64,000 bases of DNA from DTKD01 sp050948905. GTDB taxonomy: Bacteria; Armatimonadota; UBA5829. Each line of letters starts with the position of its first letter. Position 1 is the stretch's first letter. The DNA lies in contig JBMNES010000001.1 of assembly GCA_050948905.1 (NCBI GenBank), positions 1,488,001 to 1,552,000 of the forward strand. The letters are read 5' to 3'. The translations under genes and the position numbers were made by a program. Under the pieces are notes generated by a model that worked only from the letters and a program-made list of their open reading frames with translations, was not told where the DNA came from and ran no database searches. Shown here piece by piece: positions 1 through 8,070 of this stretch.

Positions 1-542
1 GCCGCCGTCCTTATGCGGTGGTTCAACTGCGGCAGGAAAACGCAGAGGGCAGCGTATACGGTCTTGTCGGTTTTCAGACTCAGCTTCGCCATTCGGAGCA
101 GGATCGCGTCTTTCGGATGATCCCTGGCCTTCAGCACGCCCAATTCGTCAGATACGGTGCAGTGCATCGCAACACATATATCGACTCGCCAAATATTCTG
201 AACGCCACACTCCGCGTCAAGTCCTCAGACGAAGCTCTCTTCTTTGCAGGCCAACTGACCGGGGTGGAGGGCTATATGGAGTCAGCAGCCTCCGGTATAA
301 TCGCAGGAATCAACGCGGCCAAAGTTGCTTTGAACGAGCCGCCTGTAACCCTGCCGAAACAGACAATGATCGGCGCCTTGTTAGATTACATCGCCAACTG
401 CCCTATCGACGATTTTCAACCGATGAACTCCAACTTCGGCATCCTCCCGGAAATCACCGAAAAGCACCCAAAGAAAATGCGCAAACAACTAAAAGCAAGC
501 CGGGCACAGAAGGCGATGGAGGAGTTCCTGCGCGCCACGTAG
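1..542 (+). CDS. trmFO: TrmFO, folate-dependent tRNA m5U54 methyltransferase (C-terminal part)
   Basis: The gene is cut by the left edge; the frame is open from base 3 and stops at 540-542. About 179 C-terminal residues remain. The start (PYAVVQLRQ), then VGFQTQL, FRMIPGL, FVRYG..HRNTYIDSP and TGVEGYMESAASG are hallmarks of TrmFO. This FAD enzyme uses 5,10-methylenetetrahydrofolate to make 5-methyluridine at position 54 of the tRNA T-loop. It belongs to the GidA-like superfamily, but the tail after the EGYMESAASG motif is short, as in TrmFO and not MnmG. The end is basic (KKMRKQLKASRAQKAMEEF). It is followed by repeat DNA, with no clear terminator. The identification is firm; the FAD-binding N-terminus lies outside the window. 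Confidence 0.93.
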   Translation, partial: RRPYAVVQLRQENAEGSVYGLVGFQTQLRHSEQDRVFRMIPGLQHAQFVRYGAVHRNTYIDSPNILNATLRVKSSDEALFFAGQLTGVEGYMESAASGIIAGINAAKVALNEPPVTLPKQTMIGALLDYIANCPIDDFQPMNSNFGILPEITEKHPKKMRKQLKASRAQKAMEEFLRAT

Positions 543-550
543 TCGCGTTT

Positions 551-1136
551 TCGCGTTTCTCGTTTCCTCGTCATTTCGAACCTCGCCCCATTTGTCATTT
601 CGAATGTGGCCCCGTTTGTCATTTCGAACCTCCCCCATTTGTCATTTCGAACGAAGTGAGAAATCTGCTTTTTTCGAGGTTCGAGGTTAGAAATCCGAAG
701 TTCGATTCGGCATTTTCGGTCATCCTACGCCGTCTAATATAGATAGGTGGCAATCTCCGCTTCTTCGAGGTCCAATGTCCGAAGTCTGAAGTCCGATCAG
801 GTATATTACGACACCATATCGTTTTTTCTGGATTTCGCTCTTTTCGCGTTTCTCGTTTCCTCGTCATTTCGAACCTCGCCCCATTTGTCATTTCGAATGT
901 GGCCCCGTTTGTCATTTCGAACCTCCCCCATTTGTCATTTCGAACGAAGTGAGAAATCTGCTTTTTTCGAGGTTCGAGGTTAGAAATCCGAAGTTCGATT
1001 CGGCATTTTCGGTCATCCTACGCCGTCTAATATAGATAGGTGGCAATCTCCGCTTCTTCGAGGTCCAATGTCCGAAGTCTGAAGTCCGATCAGGTATATT
1101 ACGACACCATATCGTTTTTTCTGGATTTCGCTCTTT
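551..1136. repeat. Two tandem 293-bp copies of a composite dispersed repeat
   Basis: The 620 bases between trmFO and the HD gene hold no credible gene. They consist of two almost identical head-to-tail copies (551-843 and 844-1136) and the start of a third. Each copy contains three degenerate GTCATTTCGAA units, one full unit ending GAGAAATCTGC (641 and 934), a GAGGTTCGAGG tract, a GATAGGTGGCAATCTCCGC piece and a TTTCGCTCTTTTCGCG tail. The same pieces recur at 11.7-12.1, 23.4, 26.1, 36.4 and 46.8 kb. Short open frames here encode the HFERSEKSAF peptide typical of translated repeat DNA and were rejected as genes. Confidence 0.9.
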
Positions 1137-1162
1137 TCGCGTTTTCGCGTTTCTACCTCCCC

Positions 1163-1831
1163 CTACATATCCACACCATTAATCACCAGCTTAAACTTAT
1201 AGCCAAAATAGTCTGCGGCGCGTCTGCAGATTAGCATTCGAGAGAGGAAGATCTCGAAATACTCCATCACGGAGGCGGACTTTTCGTCGGTGGTCAGCTC
1301 GAGGTTGATGCTCTTATTCTCCGTGTCCACTCGCAGATTCGAGCGCTGCACGGAGTAGTTCACACGGTCGTGGATATCGAAAGTCAGCGGGTTCTGGTTT
1401 TGCACACGGGAATGGTGCACGTCAGACTTATCGGCGAGTATCAAAGCGGCGGATATCGCGCTAACCGGGGAGCCTATTTCCTCCTCGTGGTTGCCGATAG
1501 CCGCGATTATCAACGCTATCTCCGAGGCGGGCATCCCCATCTCATTTAACAGCATAAAGGCCATAATTGCTGCGGAATCTGTGTGACCCTGCCTGCTTAC
1601 GGCGTTGCCTATATCGTGCAGATATCCGGCTATAGCGGCCAACTCCGCTTCTCTCGGCCCCTGGCCCAGGCCCGCCATAATGCTGTGCGCGGTTTCGGCC
1701 ACTATGCCCGCGTGTCTGAAGCCGTGTTCGGTATAACCCAGCGCGTTCATTTGATTATTCGCCGCTTCCATATAGGTTTTTATCTTAGGGTTGCGACGAA
1801 CGATGTCCAGGGTGATTTTTCCCGTCTGCAT
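1163..1831 (-). CDS. HD-domain phosphohydrolase
   Basis: This is a 222-residue soluble protein of the HD superfamily of metal-dependent phosphohydrolases. His40 (FRHAGIV), the doublet His72-Asp73 (GYLHDIGN) and a later Asp (ADKSDVHH, about 145) fit the metal ligands. HD proteins of this size commonly hydrolyse nucleotides or phosphodiesters; the substrate cannot be told from sequence. No GGDEF, EAL or membrane segment is seen. It begins 36 nt after the tgt stop, so it is probably the last gene of the regulator-efflux-tgt operon. A good GGAGG lies about 23 nt upstream of the ATG, farther than usual, but in-frame stops in between leave this ATG as the only start. The far end runs into the repeat block. 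Confidence 0.8.
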   Translation of the reverse strand: MQTGKITLDIVRRNPKIKTYMEAANNQMNALGYTEHGFRHAGIVAETAHSIMAGLGQGPREAELAAIAGYLHDIGNAVSRQGHTDSAAIMAFMLLNEMGMPASEIALIIAAIGNHEEEIGSPVSAISAALILADKSDVHHSRVQNQNPLTFDIHDRVNYSVQRSNLRVDTENKSINLELTTDEKSASVMEYFEIFLSRMLICRRAADYFGYKFKLVINGVDM

Positions 1832-1866
1832 ATGGTGTCAATTGCTCTACCGGGCAATTATCCTCC

Positions 1867-3051
1867 TTACTCATCACAGCCGATTTCGACGCGTTTTCGT
1901 GCCTGGCGACCTACTTCAGATCGCGGCAGTTCATCGTGAACAGCAGCCTTATGCTTGCGATACTTCGCCAAAAACTCCTTGCGGAACTCCAGCAATCGAC
2001 CCTGTTCTATAGCCTGCCGAATCCTCTGCATCAACCGGCCATAAAAGTGCAGATTGTGGAATGTCGCCAGTCGTGAGGCCAGAATCTCGTCGCATTTATA
2101 CAAATGGCGCAGGTAAGCAGCGCTGTGATTTTTACAGGCCCAGCAATCACACTCCGGATCGACCGGCGACAGGTCATCAATAAACCGATTGTTCTTGATA
2201 TTAATGCGTCCATAGGTCGTATAAAGCGACCCATTTCTGCCCAGCCTCGTCGGCAGCACGCAATCGAACATATCGATCCCGCGCACAACGCTGTCGATCA
2301 AATCCTCCGGCGTGCCGACCCCCATCAGATAACGCACTTTATGCTCCGGCAAATAAGGAACACTCCAGTCGATCGCGTTCATCATCAACTCCGTGCCCTC
2401 GCCGACAGAGACCCCGCCGATCGCGATTCCATCTGTATCCAGCGACGCGATGAACTGAGCGCTCTGCGCACGCAGGTCCTGATATACACTGCCCTGCACA
2501 ATGCCAAAGAACGCCTGGTTGGGGTCCGCCGACTCCTGCGATAGTTTAGCCCATTCGTGGGTTCGGTTCATCGCCTCTGCGGCGTAGTCCTTTTCGCAGG
2601 GGTAGGGGGCACATTCGTCGAATGCCATCACGATATCAGCCCCAATCGCGCTTTGTATCTCCATAACCCGCTGCGGGGTGAACTCGTGGTAAGAACCGTC
2701 CACATACGATCTAAACACGACCCCATCCTCGCCGATTTTGCGAATGTGCTCCAGACTGAAGACCTGAAACCCGCCGGAGTCTGTCAAAATGCAGCCCGGC
2801 CAATTTATGAACTTGTGAAGACCACCGGCCTGCTTTATCAGCTCCGTTCCAGGTCGCAAATAGAGGTGATAGGTGTTGCCAAGGATGATCTCAAATCCCA
2901 TCCCCGCCAGCTCCTGCTGGCTCATTGCCTTTACAGTGCCCTGTGTGCCCACCGGCATAAAAACCGGGGTCTCTATGGTACCCGATCTCAAATGCAGCCT
3001 TCCACGGCGTGCGCGAGTCCTCGGATCAGTATGTAAAATATCGTATTTTAT
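1867..3051 (-). CDS. tgt: Queuine tRNA-ribosyltransferase (tRNA-guanine transglycosylase)
   Basis: Bacterial Tgt exchanges guanine-34 for preQ1 in tRNAs with GUN anticodons (queuosine pathway). Visible motifs are PVFMPVGTQGTVK near the N-terminus, the catalytic Asp of TDSGGFQVFS, the nucleophile Asp in FDCVLPTR, and the zinc site CDCWACKNH with a downstream TFHNLHFY histidine. The length (394 aa) is normal. The start is unusual. A strong AAGGAGA at 3059-3065 sits 8 nt before an ATA codon (3049-3051), exactly where Tgt proteins begin. The next ATG would remove conserved sequence. The only upstream conventional candidate, GTG at 3091-3093, lies inside a GC hairpin and upstream of the ribosome-binding site. 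I therefore favour initiation at ATA. The gene sits between acrB and the HD gene. Confidence 0.93.
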   Translation of the reverse strand: MKYDILHTDPRTRARRGRLHLRSGTIETPVFMPVGTQGTVKAMSQQELAGMGFEIILGNTYHLYLRPGTELIKQAGGLHKFINWPGCILTDSGGFQVFSLEHIRKIGEDGVVFRSYVDGSYHEFTPQRVMEIQSAIGADIVMAFDECAPYPCEKDYAAEAMNRTHEWAKLSQESADPNQAFFGIVQGSVYQDLRAQSAQFIASLDTDGIAIGGVSVGEGTELMMNAIDWSVPYLPEHKVRYLMGVGTPEDLIDSVVRGIDMFDCVLPTRLGRNGSLYTTYGRINIKNNRFIDDLSPVDPECDCWACKNHSAAYLRHLYKCDEILASRLATFHNLHFYGRLMQRIRQAIEQGRLLEFRKEFLAKYRKHKAAVHDELPRSEVGRQARKRVEIGCDE

Positions 3052-3069
3052 GTGCGGTTCTCCTTCGAA

Positions 3070-3092
3070 TGGCCGGGACAGGTGCCCGGCCA
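3070..3092. repeat. GC-rich hairpin element between acrB and tgt
   Basis: An 8-bp perfect stem, TGGCCGGG / CCCGGCCA, encloses a 7-nt loop. Almost the same sequence (same stem, loop differing by a few bases, same flanking CTA) is found at 11631-11653. It is thus a mobile REP-like hairpin and not a gene-specific terminator. Here it separates the acrB stop from the tgt ribosome-binding site and may act as a weak intra-operon terminator or mRNA stabiliser. Confidence 0.75.
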
Positions 3093-3097
3093 CTAAA

Positions 3098-6000
3098 TTA
3101 TTCCGAATCGGGGCCTATTCCGGCTGAGGCCATCTCTCTGTCATCTTCCAGCGACACGACGCTTTTCGACGAACCTCCAAGCGTCCGTTTTATCCGATGC
3201 CATATGTCGTCTACGATAGTGAACGTCACCGGAATAACGATCAACGTCAACAAACTGGAGAGGAGCAATCCGCCGATAACAGCAATAGCCATCGGGGACC
3301 GTGTCTCCGAGCCCTCGCTGAGAGCCAGGGCGGTCGGAAGCATACCGCCGATCATAGCAAACGTAGTCATCATAATCGGCCGCAGCCTGGTCGGGCCTGC
3401 CTCCAATATCGCGTCGTGTCTGTTTTTGCCGCGGCTCATCAAGGTATTCGTGTAGTCAATGAGTAGAATAGCGTTCTTGGTCACCAAACCCATCAGCATG
3501 ATTATACCGATCATAGCGACGATGCTCATTGAGTTGCCTGTCAATAACAACGCCAGCAGCGCGCCTACCATAGCCTGCGGCAAGCTGAACATAATGACAA
3601 ACGGTGTCAGGAAAGACTCAAACAACGCCCCCATCAGCATATAAACAAGCAGAATCGCCAGCAGCATAGCTGTGCCCATATGTCCGAAACTCTCGCCCAT
3701 CATCTGAGTGGTACCGCCGCTGCTTACTGAGGTGCCTGGGACCATTTGAGTTTTCTTCAGACCCGCTTCAATCGCCTGGTTTACGTTTCCCATCTCCGCA
3801 CCCTGAGCGAGGTTAGCCGTGACATAGACCACCCGCTGTCGGTTTTTGCGGTCTATTTTACTCGGCGCATAGTCCGGCACGATCTCAGCCACATCACTTA
3901 GATAAATCGGCGCACCGGCTCGTGATGCGATAATCAGATTGTCTACATCCGACGCTTTGTCACGCATATGCTGTGAGTATTGTACTCTAATCGGATATTC
4001 CGTCCCGCTGTCTCGGAATTTTACCGTGTTATCTCCGTCGATTGCCATACGCGCACTGGTCGCCACCTGAGCCACTGTCAGGTCAAATTGCGCAGCTTTC
4101 AGCCTATCCACCACGATCCTGCGCTCAGGACGGCTCGGTTTATACGAGATATCAACGTCCACAGCGCCTGGAGTCTTTCTCATCACCGCGGCAACACGGT
4201 TTGCTTCCTCCAGGATATCGTCCATGTGTTGGCCCTGCACGTCTTTTTCGATATTATTACCGGGGCCCATCCCGAACGATATCGCCACACTGATCATCTC
4301 GGCGCCGGGGATATGAGCTGTGCGCTCGGCTACCCAATCGGTAATATCCTGAAGACTGCGTTTGCGCAGGCTTTTATCCACCACTTTGGCGCTGATGATA
4401 GCATATTGAGGACCAGAACTGCCGCCTCCGAGCATACTCTGAGAACTCGTGCCTACCAGGGTCATAAAATACCCCTGCTGAGTCTCAGTAGTTTTTTTGA
4501 ACAGCCCTTCTTTCACTTCATGGGTAACTGGCCTCATTTCAGGCAGTTGCCGAAGCACATCTTCTACTTGTCTGGCCACTCTATCAGTAGCCGCAAGTGA
4601 AGTTCCAGGCGCTGTCCTGATGGTAACGCTAAACTGGCCCTGGTCGACCACGGGGAAGAAACCAAAACCAAACGGCAGGTATATTTTTATCGCGATAAAC
4701 GCCATCACAACGCCAAAGACCAGTGCAATCTTTTTGCTTCTGGGATTGACTCCAAACGCGATGCCACACAGCATCAGCCCGATAAGCGCGATCACGATCC
4801 TCGGCATTAATGCGGACTTCGATTGGCCGCCAGACGGCATCGGCATCGCCATAGCCAAAACCGTCAATAGCGACACAAAACCGATAACGAGAGTCAAATA
4901 CCTGTTGTGCAACGCCCATTCCAGCACGGTTCGGTATTTCCTGTCAAGTGATCGCAAGAACCGATCCAACACCCCGAACAAAAAGCCGGAGGCATAGTCC
5001 AGACGATCCTTCAAGGTCGCCTGACCGTGCTGCAGCCTATCGATCATTAGCTTTTCATCCGCGTCTTTATCATCCTCACTGCGCATCCATCGGGAAGCCA
5101 GCATTGGTGTCAAAGTGAACGACATCAGCAGAGAGAACGCCGTAGCGGTCGCCACAGTAACGCCAAATTGCCGGAAGAACTGGCCGACGATACCGCCCAT
5201 AAACGCGATAGGCAAGAAGACTACGATGTCCACCGACGTGATGGTAACCGCCGCCAAACCGATCTCCGAACGACCATTTATAGCCGCCTCGGCAGGTTTC
5301 TCCCTCATCCTAAGGTGACGTTCTATATTTTCTAATACTACGATCGAGTCGTCGACCAGGATACCTACCACAAGTGATAAGGCTAAAAGCACCATCTGGT
5401 TCTGTGTGAAACCAAATCCGCTGATCGGAATAAAGGTAGCCATCAAAGACGTCGGAATTGCCACTGCCACGATAAATGTCGCCCTTGCCGAGTGCAGGAA
5501 CAAGAAGACGATCACTACAACCAATAGCACGCCTTCCATAAGGCTGTGATTGACGTCTCGCAGCGCATTCTTAACGAACTTGGACTGGTCTACTGCGATA
5601 ACGGATTTTACACCGGTTGGCAGTTCGGATTTCAGGCCTTCAAGCTCTCGCTTTATTCCATCCGCCACCGCGACGGTGTTTGCATCCGATTGCTTCTGAA
5701 TTGAGAACACCACGGCGGGCTTCCCGTTGAGTCGGGTCAATATTTCGGCTTCGGCTACACTATCCTTGACTTCGGCTATGTCTCCGATTCGCACCGTATA
5801 AGGGACGCCGCCTGAGGGGGAAACATAGATTCTGGTGTCTTCGATTTCCTGAATGTTTTTGTATTCACCGACTGTTCTGATAGATGTGTCGCGTGCGCCT
5901 TCCTTGATAGAACCTGCCGGCACGTTTAGGTTAGCGTTTCGGATTGCCGTCAGCACTTTGTCTATTCCGACACCGTAAGCATCCAGGCGATCTTTGTCCA

Positions 6001-6559
6001 CCAAGATCAAAAATTCCCGTTCATCGCCGCCAGACGGGTTGACCGCAGCGACCCCGCTTACCTTGCCGAGTCGGTCGACGACTACGTCGTCTGCAAGTAT
6101 TCTCATTTCCTTGGGAGACAACGGCCCCTCCAATGCGATAGTCATAATCGGCATTGAAGCTACGTCGAGCTTGAGAATTTTAGGCTCGTCGACATCCTTA
6201 GGCAACAGGGTTCGAATAGCGGCCACTTTGTCTCGCACATCTGCGGTTACTGCCTCAAGATCGGTGCCCAGCTCGAACTCCAGCGCCACCGTGGACACGC
6301 CATCCTGCGAACTCGAAGTAACGTTCTTCAGACCGCCGATAGAAGTGACCGCTTTTTCTATCGGCTCGCTCAGCAGAGTCTCGATTTCGCTTGGCCCGGC
6401 GCCAGGATAAGTCGTGACCACGGTCACATAGGGTATGTCGATCTTTGGGTTATATTCCTGCGGCATCGTCGTGCGGGATCGCAACCCCAGCACTATAAGC
6501 GCCAGCACGAACATAACTATAAATATAGGCCGACGTATAGATACGTTAGTTAGCCACAT
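3098..6559 (-). CDS. RND multidrug efflux transporter, AcrB/HAE1 family
   Basis: This is the inner-membrane proton-driven pump of a tripartite efflux system. The start MWLTNVSIRRPIFIVMFVLA is the classic first transmembrane helix. Asp403-Asp404 in GILVDDSIVVLENIERHL form the TM4 proton relay, and a Lys lies in the TM10 motif (VTKNAILLIDYTN). At 1153 residues it is about 100 longer than AcrB. Most of the excess is an insertion at about 571-628, just after TM7, that adds two hydrophobic segments before the periplasmic GFFPVVDQGQF motif. An even number of added helices would keep the topology. A GGAG lies 6 nt before the ATG. The gene follows the adaptor by 50 nt, and the AbrB-like gene at the operon head may regulate it. 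Substrates are unknown. Confidence 0.93.
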   Translation of the reverse strand: MWLTNVSIRRPIFIVMFVLALIVLGLRSRTTMPQEYNPKIDIPYVTVVTTYPGAGPSEIETLLSEPIEKAVTSIGGLKNVTSSSQDGVSTVALEFELGTDLEAVTADVRDKVAAIRTLLPKDVDEPKILKLDVASMPIMTIALEGPLSPKEMRILADDVVVDRLGKVSGVAAVNPSGGDEREFLILVDKDRLDAYGVGIDKVLTAIRNANLNVPAGSIKEGARDTSIRTVGEYKNIQEIEDTRIYVSPSGGVPYTVRIGDIAEVKDSVAEAEILTRLNGKPAVVFSIQKQSDANTVAVADGIKRELEGLKSELPTGVKSVIAVDQSKFVKNALRDVNHSLMEGVLLVVVIVFLFLHSARATFIVAVAIPTSLMATFIPISGFGFTQNQMVLLALSLVVGILVDDSIVVLENIERHLRMREKPAEAAINGRSEIGLAAVTITSVDIVVFLPIAFMGGIVGQFFRQFGVTVATATAFSLLMSFTLTPMLASRWMRSEDDKDADEKLMIDRLQHGQATLKDRLDYASGFLFGVLDRFLRSLDRKYRTVLEWALHNRYLTLVIGFVSLLTVLAMAMPMPSGGQSKSALMPRIVIALIGLMLCGIAFGVNPRSKKIALVFGVVMAFIAIKIYLPFGFGFFPVVDQGQFSVTIRTAPGTSLAATDRVARQVEDVLRQLPEMRPVTHEVKEGLFKKTTETQQGYFMTLVGTSSQSMLGGGSSGPQYAIISAKVVDKSLRKRSLQDITDWVAERTAHIPGAEMISVAISFGMGPGNNIEKDVQGQHMDDILEEANRVAAVMRKTPGAVDVDISYKPSRPERRIVVDRLKAAQFDLTVAQVATSARMAIDGDNTVKFRDSGTEYPIRVQYSQHMRDKASDVDNLIIASRAGAPIYLSDVAEIVPDYAPSKIDRKNRQRVVYVTANLAQGAEMGNVNQAIEAGLKKTQMVPGTSVSSGGTTQMMGESFGHMGTAMLLAILLVYMLMGALFESFLTPFVIMFSLPQAMVGALLALLLTGNSMSIVAMIGIIMLMGLVTKNAILLIDYTNTLMSRGKNRHDAILEAGPTRLRPIMMTTFAMIGGMLPTALALSEGSETRSPMAIAVIGGLLLSSLLTLIVIPVTFTIVDDIWHRIKRTLGGSSKSVVSLEDDREMASAGIGPDSE

Positions 6560-6609
6560 ACAGCTCTCCGTTTAAATCTCTCTTATCGATACATGTTGTC
6601 GGTTGTCGG

Positions 6610-8070
6610 TTATCGGTTGTCGGTTTCGATTTTGACCTTAACGCCCTGTTGCAGGTTCTGACGGCCTTCTGTGACGACTACATCTCCTGCCTTCAGATTA
6701 GTAGGCGTTTGTATTTGCACATAGTGTCGATTTTCCCGTATTACGTTGACAATATGGCGTGTAGCGGTGTTGTCCTTTACTGTGAAGACCGACTGTGTGC
6801 CTTTGCGGTTGTCTATGGCATCCTTGGAGACCAGCAGTATGTTTTCCAGCGTGCCGGTGACTATGCTGCCTCTAGCGAACATCCCCGGCCTTATCCTGGA
6901 ACTGCCTTCTTTGATGGCGATTCTTACCGGGAAGTTTCGGCTTGTTGTAGAGCTTGCCGGGTAAATCTCGACAACCGTTCCCTGAAGCGTGGTATCAGGT
7001 ATCGCGTCGACTCTCACTTTCACGTTCTGTCCGTTGCGCAGTTGAGCGAATACCTTCTCAGAGACATTTCCCTTTAAATATAACGAAGACAAATCGACGA
7101 CTTCCGCCAGCATCTGACCCGGCGCCACAACTTGTCCTGGGTCGATAGACCTCGTAGATACCACTCCAGAAATGGGGGACTTGATATAACTATAAGAAAG
7201 CTGCTGTTCAGCGAGAGCAACGGCGGCTTTGGCCTGCGAAAGAGCTGCCTCTGCCTGCTTGATGTCTTCCTCACGCAACATATTCTGCGCCGCATTCGCC
7301 TGTGCAGTCCGCAGAGCCTCCTGCGCCACTGCCACCTGCGACTCAGCTTGCGAGATGTTCTCACTACGCCCGCCCTCTTTAATCAGCGAGAGCCGCTCAG
7401 TTGCAGATTTATGCTGCGTCTGCGCGATTTTATACTGGGTTTCGACTATCTCAAAAGAGGACTGCGATATAGCGCCCTGCTTGAGCAGATTTTTGTTTCG
7501 GTTATAATCCGAGGTCGCACGGTCGAGATTAGCTTTAGCCTCGGCGACGCTGTTTTCCGCCACCATCCGTTCCTGAGATCGCGCCGGGTTTTTGACCACC
7601 GCCAACTGCGCATTCGCCGAATCCAACTGCGCTTTTGCCTGAGCTATGGCGGCGTCGGTCTGTATTTTCGTGACTCTCAAGCTCGTCTTAGCCTGTGATA
7701 ATCGCGCGACTGCGGCCTCAAGGCCACCTCTGGCAGCCACGAGATTGCTGTGCAGGTCCTGTTGATCAAGAACTATTATCGTCTGGCCCTTGACCACGTG
7801 ATCCCCTTCGCGCACATTTACCTGAGCCACTCTGCCAGAGATTTTAGAGGACAACGCCGCCTTGTCCAGCGCCTGGATATCCCCGGTTACCTCCACGGTC
7901 TGCTCCATATCTCCACGAGTGAGCACAGTCGTCTTCACGGGGATACCGGCATCTCGCCAAATCTCCTCTGTCGTAGCGGGAGGTTTTTGAGGCGCGTTTT
8001 TCTTCATCGCGGCGAATAGTCCCGCAATAACGAGCACTATCACTAATGCCAATATAATATTTCTTTTCAC
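6610..8070 (-). CDS. Efflux periplasmic adaptor subunit, HlyD/AcrA family
   Basis: This 486-residue membrane-fusion protein would bridge the AcrB-type pump and the TolC-type channel. It has an N-terminal anchor (residues 5-22), a lipoyl half-domain (ALSSKISGRVAQVNVREGDHV, about 72-92), a long Ala/Gln-rich coiled-coil hairpin (about 110-300), the second lipoyl half (YIKSPISGVVSTR) and beta-barrel domains. The hairpin is longer than in AcrA. The start is GTG, overlapping the tolC stop (GTGA, 8067-8070), so translation is probably coupled. The 3' end is odd: the final codons (IETDNR, stop) are formed by the GGTTGTCGGTTATC-type dispersed repeat at 6597-6627, suggesting that a repeat insertion replaced the original C-terminus. 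Confidence 0.92.
   Translation of the reverse strand: MKRNIILALVIVLVIAGLFAAMKKNAPQKPPATTEEIWRDAGIPVKTTVLTRGDMEQTVEVTGDIQALDKAALSSKISGRVAQVNVREGDHVVKGQTIIVLDQQDLHSNLVAARGGLEAAVARLSQAKTSLRVTKIQTDAAIAQAKAQLDSANAQLAVVKNPARSQERMVAENSVAEAKANLDRATSDYNRNKNLLKQGAISQSSFEIVETQYKIAQTQHKSATERLSLIKEGGRSENISQAESQVAVAQEALRTAQANAAQNMLREEDIKQAEAALSQAKAAVALAEQQLSYSYIKSPISGVVSTRSIDPGQVVAPGQMLAEVVDLSSLYLKGNVSEKVFAQLRNGQNVKVRVDAIPDTTLQGTVVEIYPASSTTSRNFPVRIAIKEGSSRIRPGMFARGSIVTGTLENILLVSKDAIDNRKGTQSVFTVKDNTATRHIVNVIRENRHYVQIQTPTNLKAGDVVVTEGRQNLQQGVKVKIETDNR

Noticed and set aside
3091..3093. GTG as the tgt start
   Set aside because: It lies inside a repeat hairpin, upstream of the ribosome-binding site, and would add residues not found in Tgt proteins.
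1583..3455. Plus-strand open frames opposite the HD gene, tgt and acrB
   Set aside because: They lie antisense to strongly supported genes with conserved motifs and encode low-complexity peptides.
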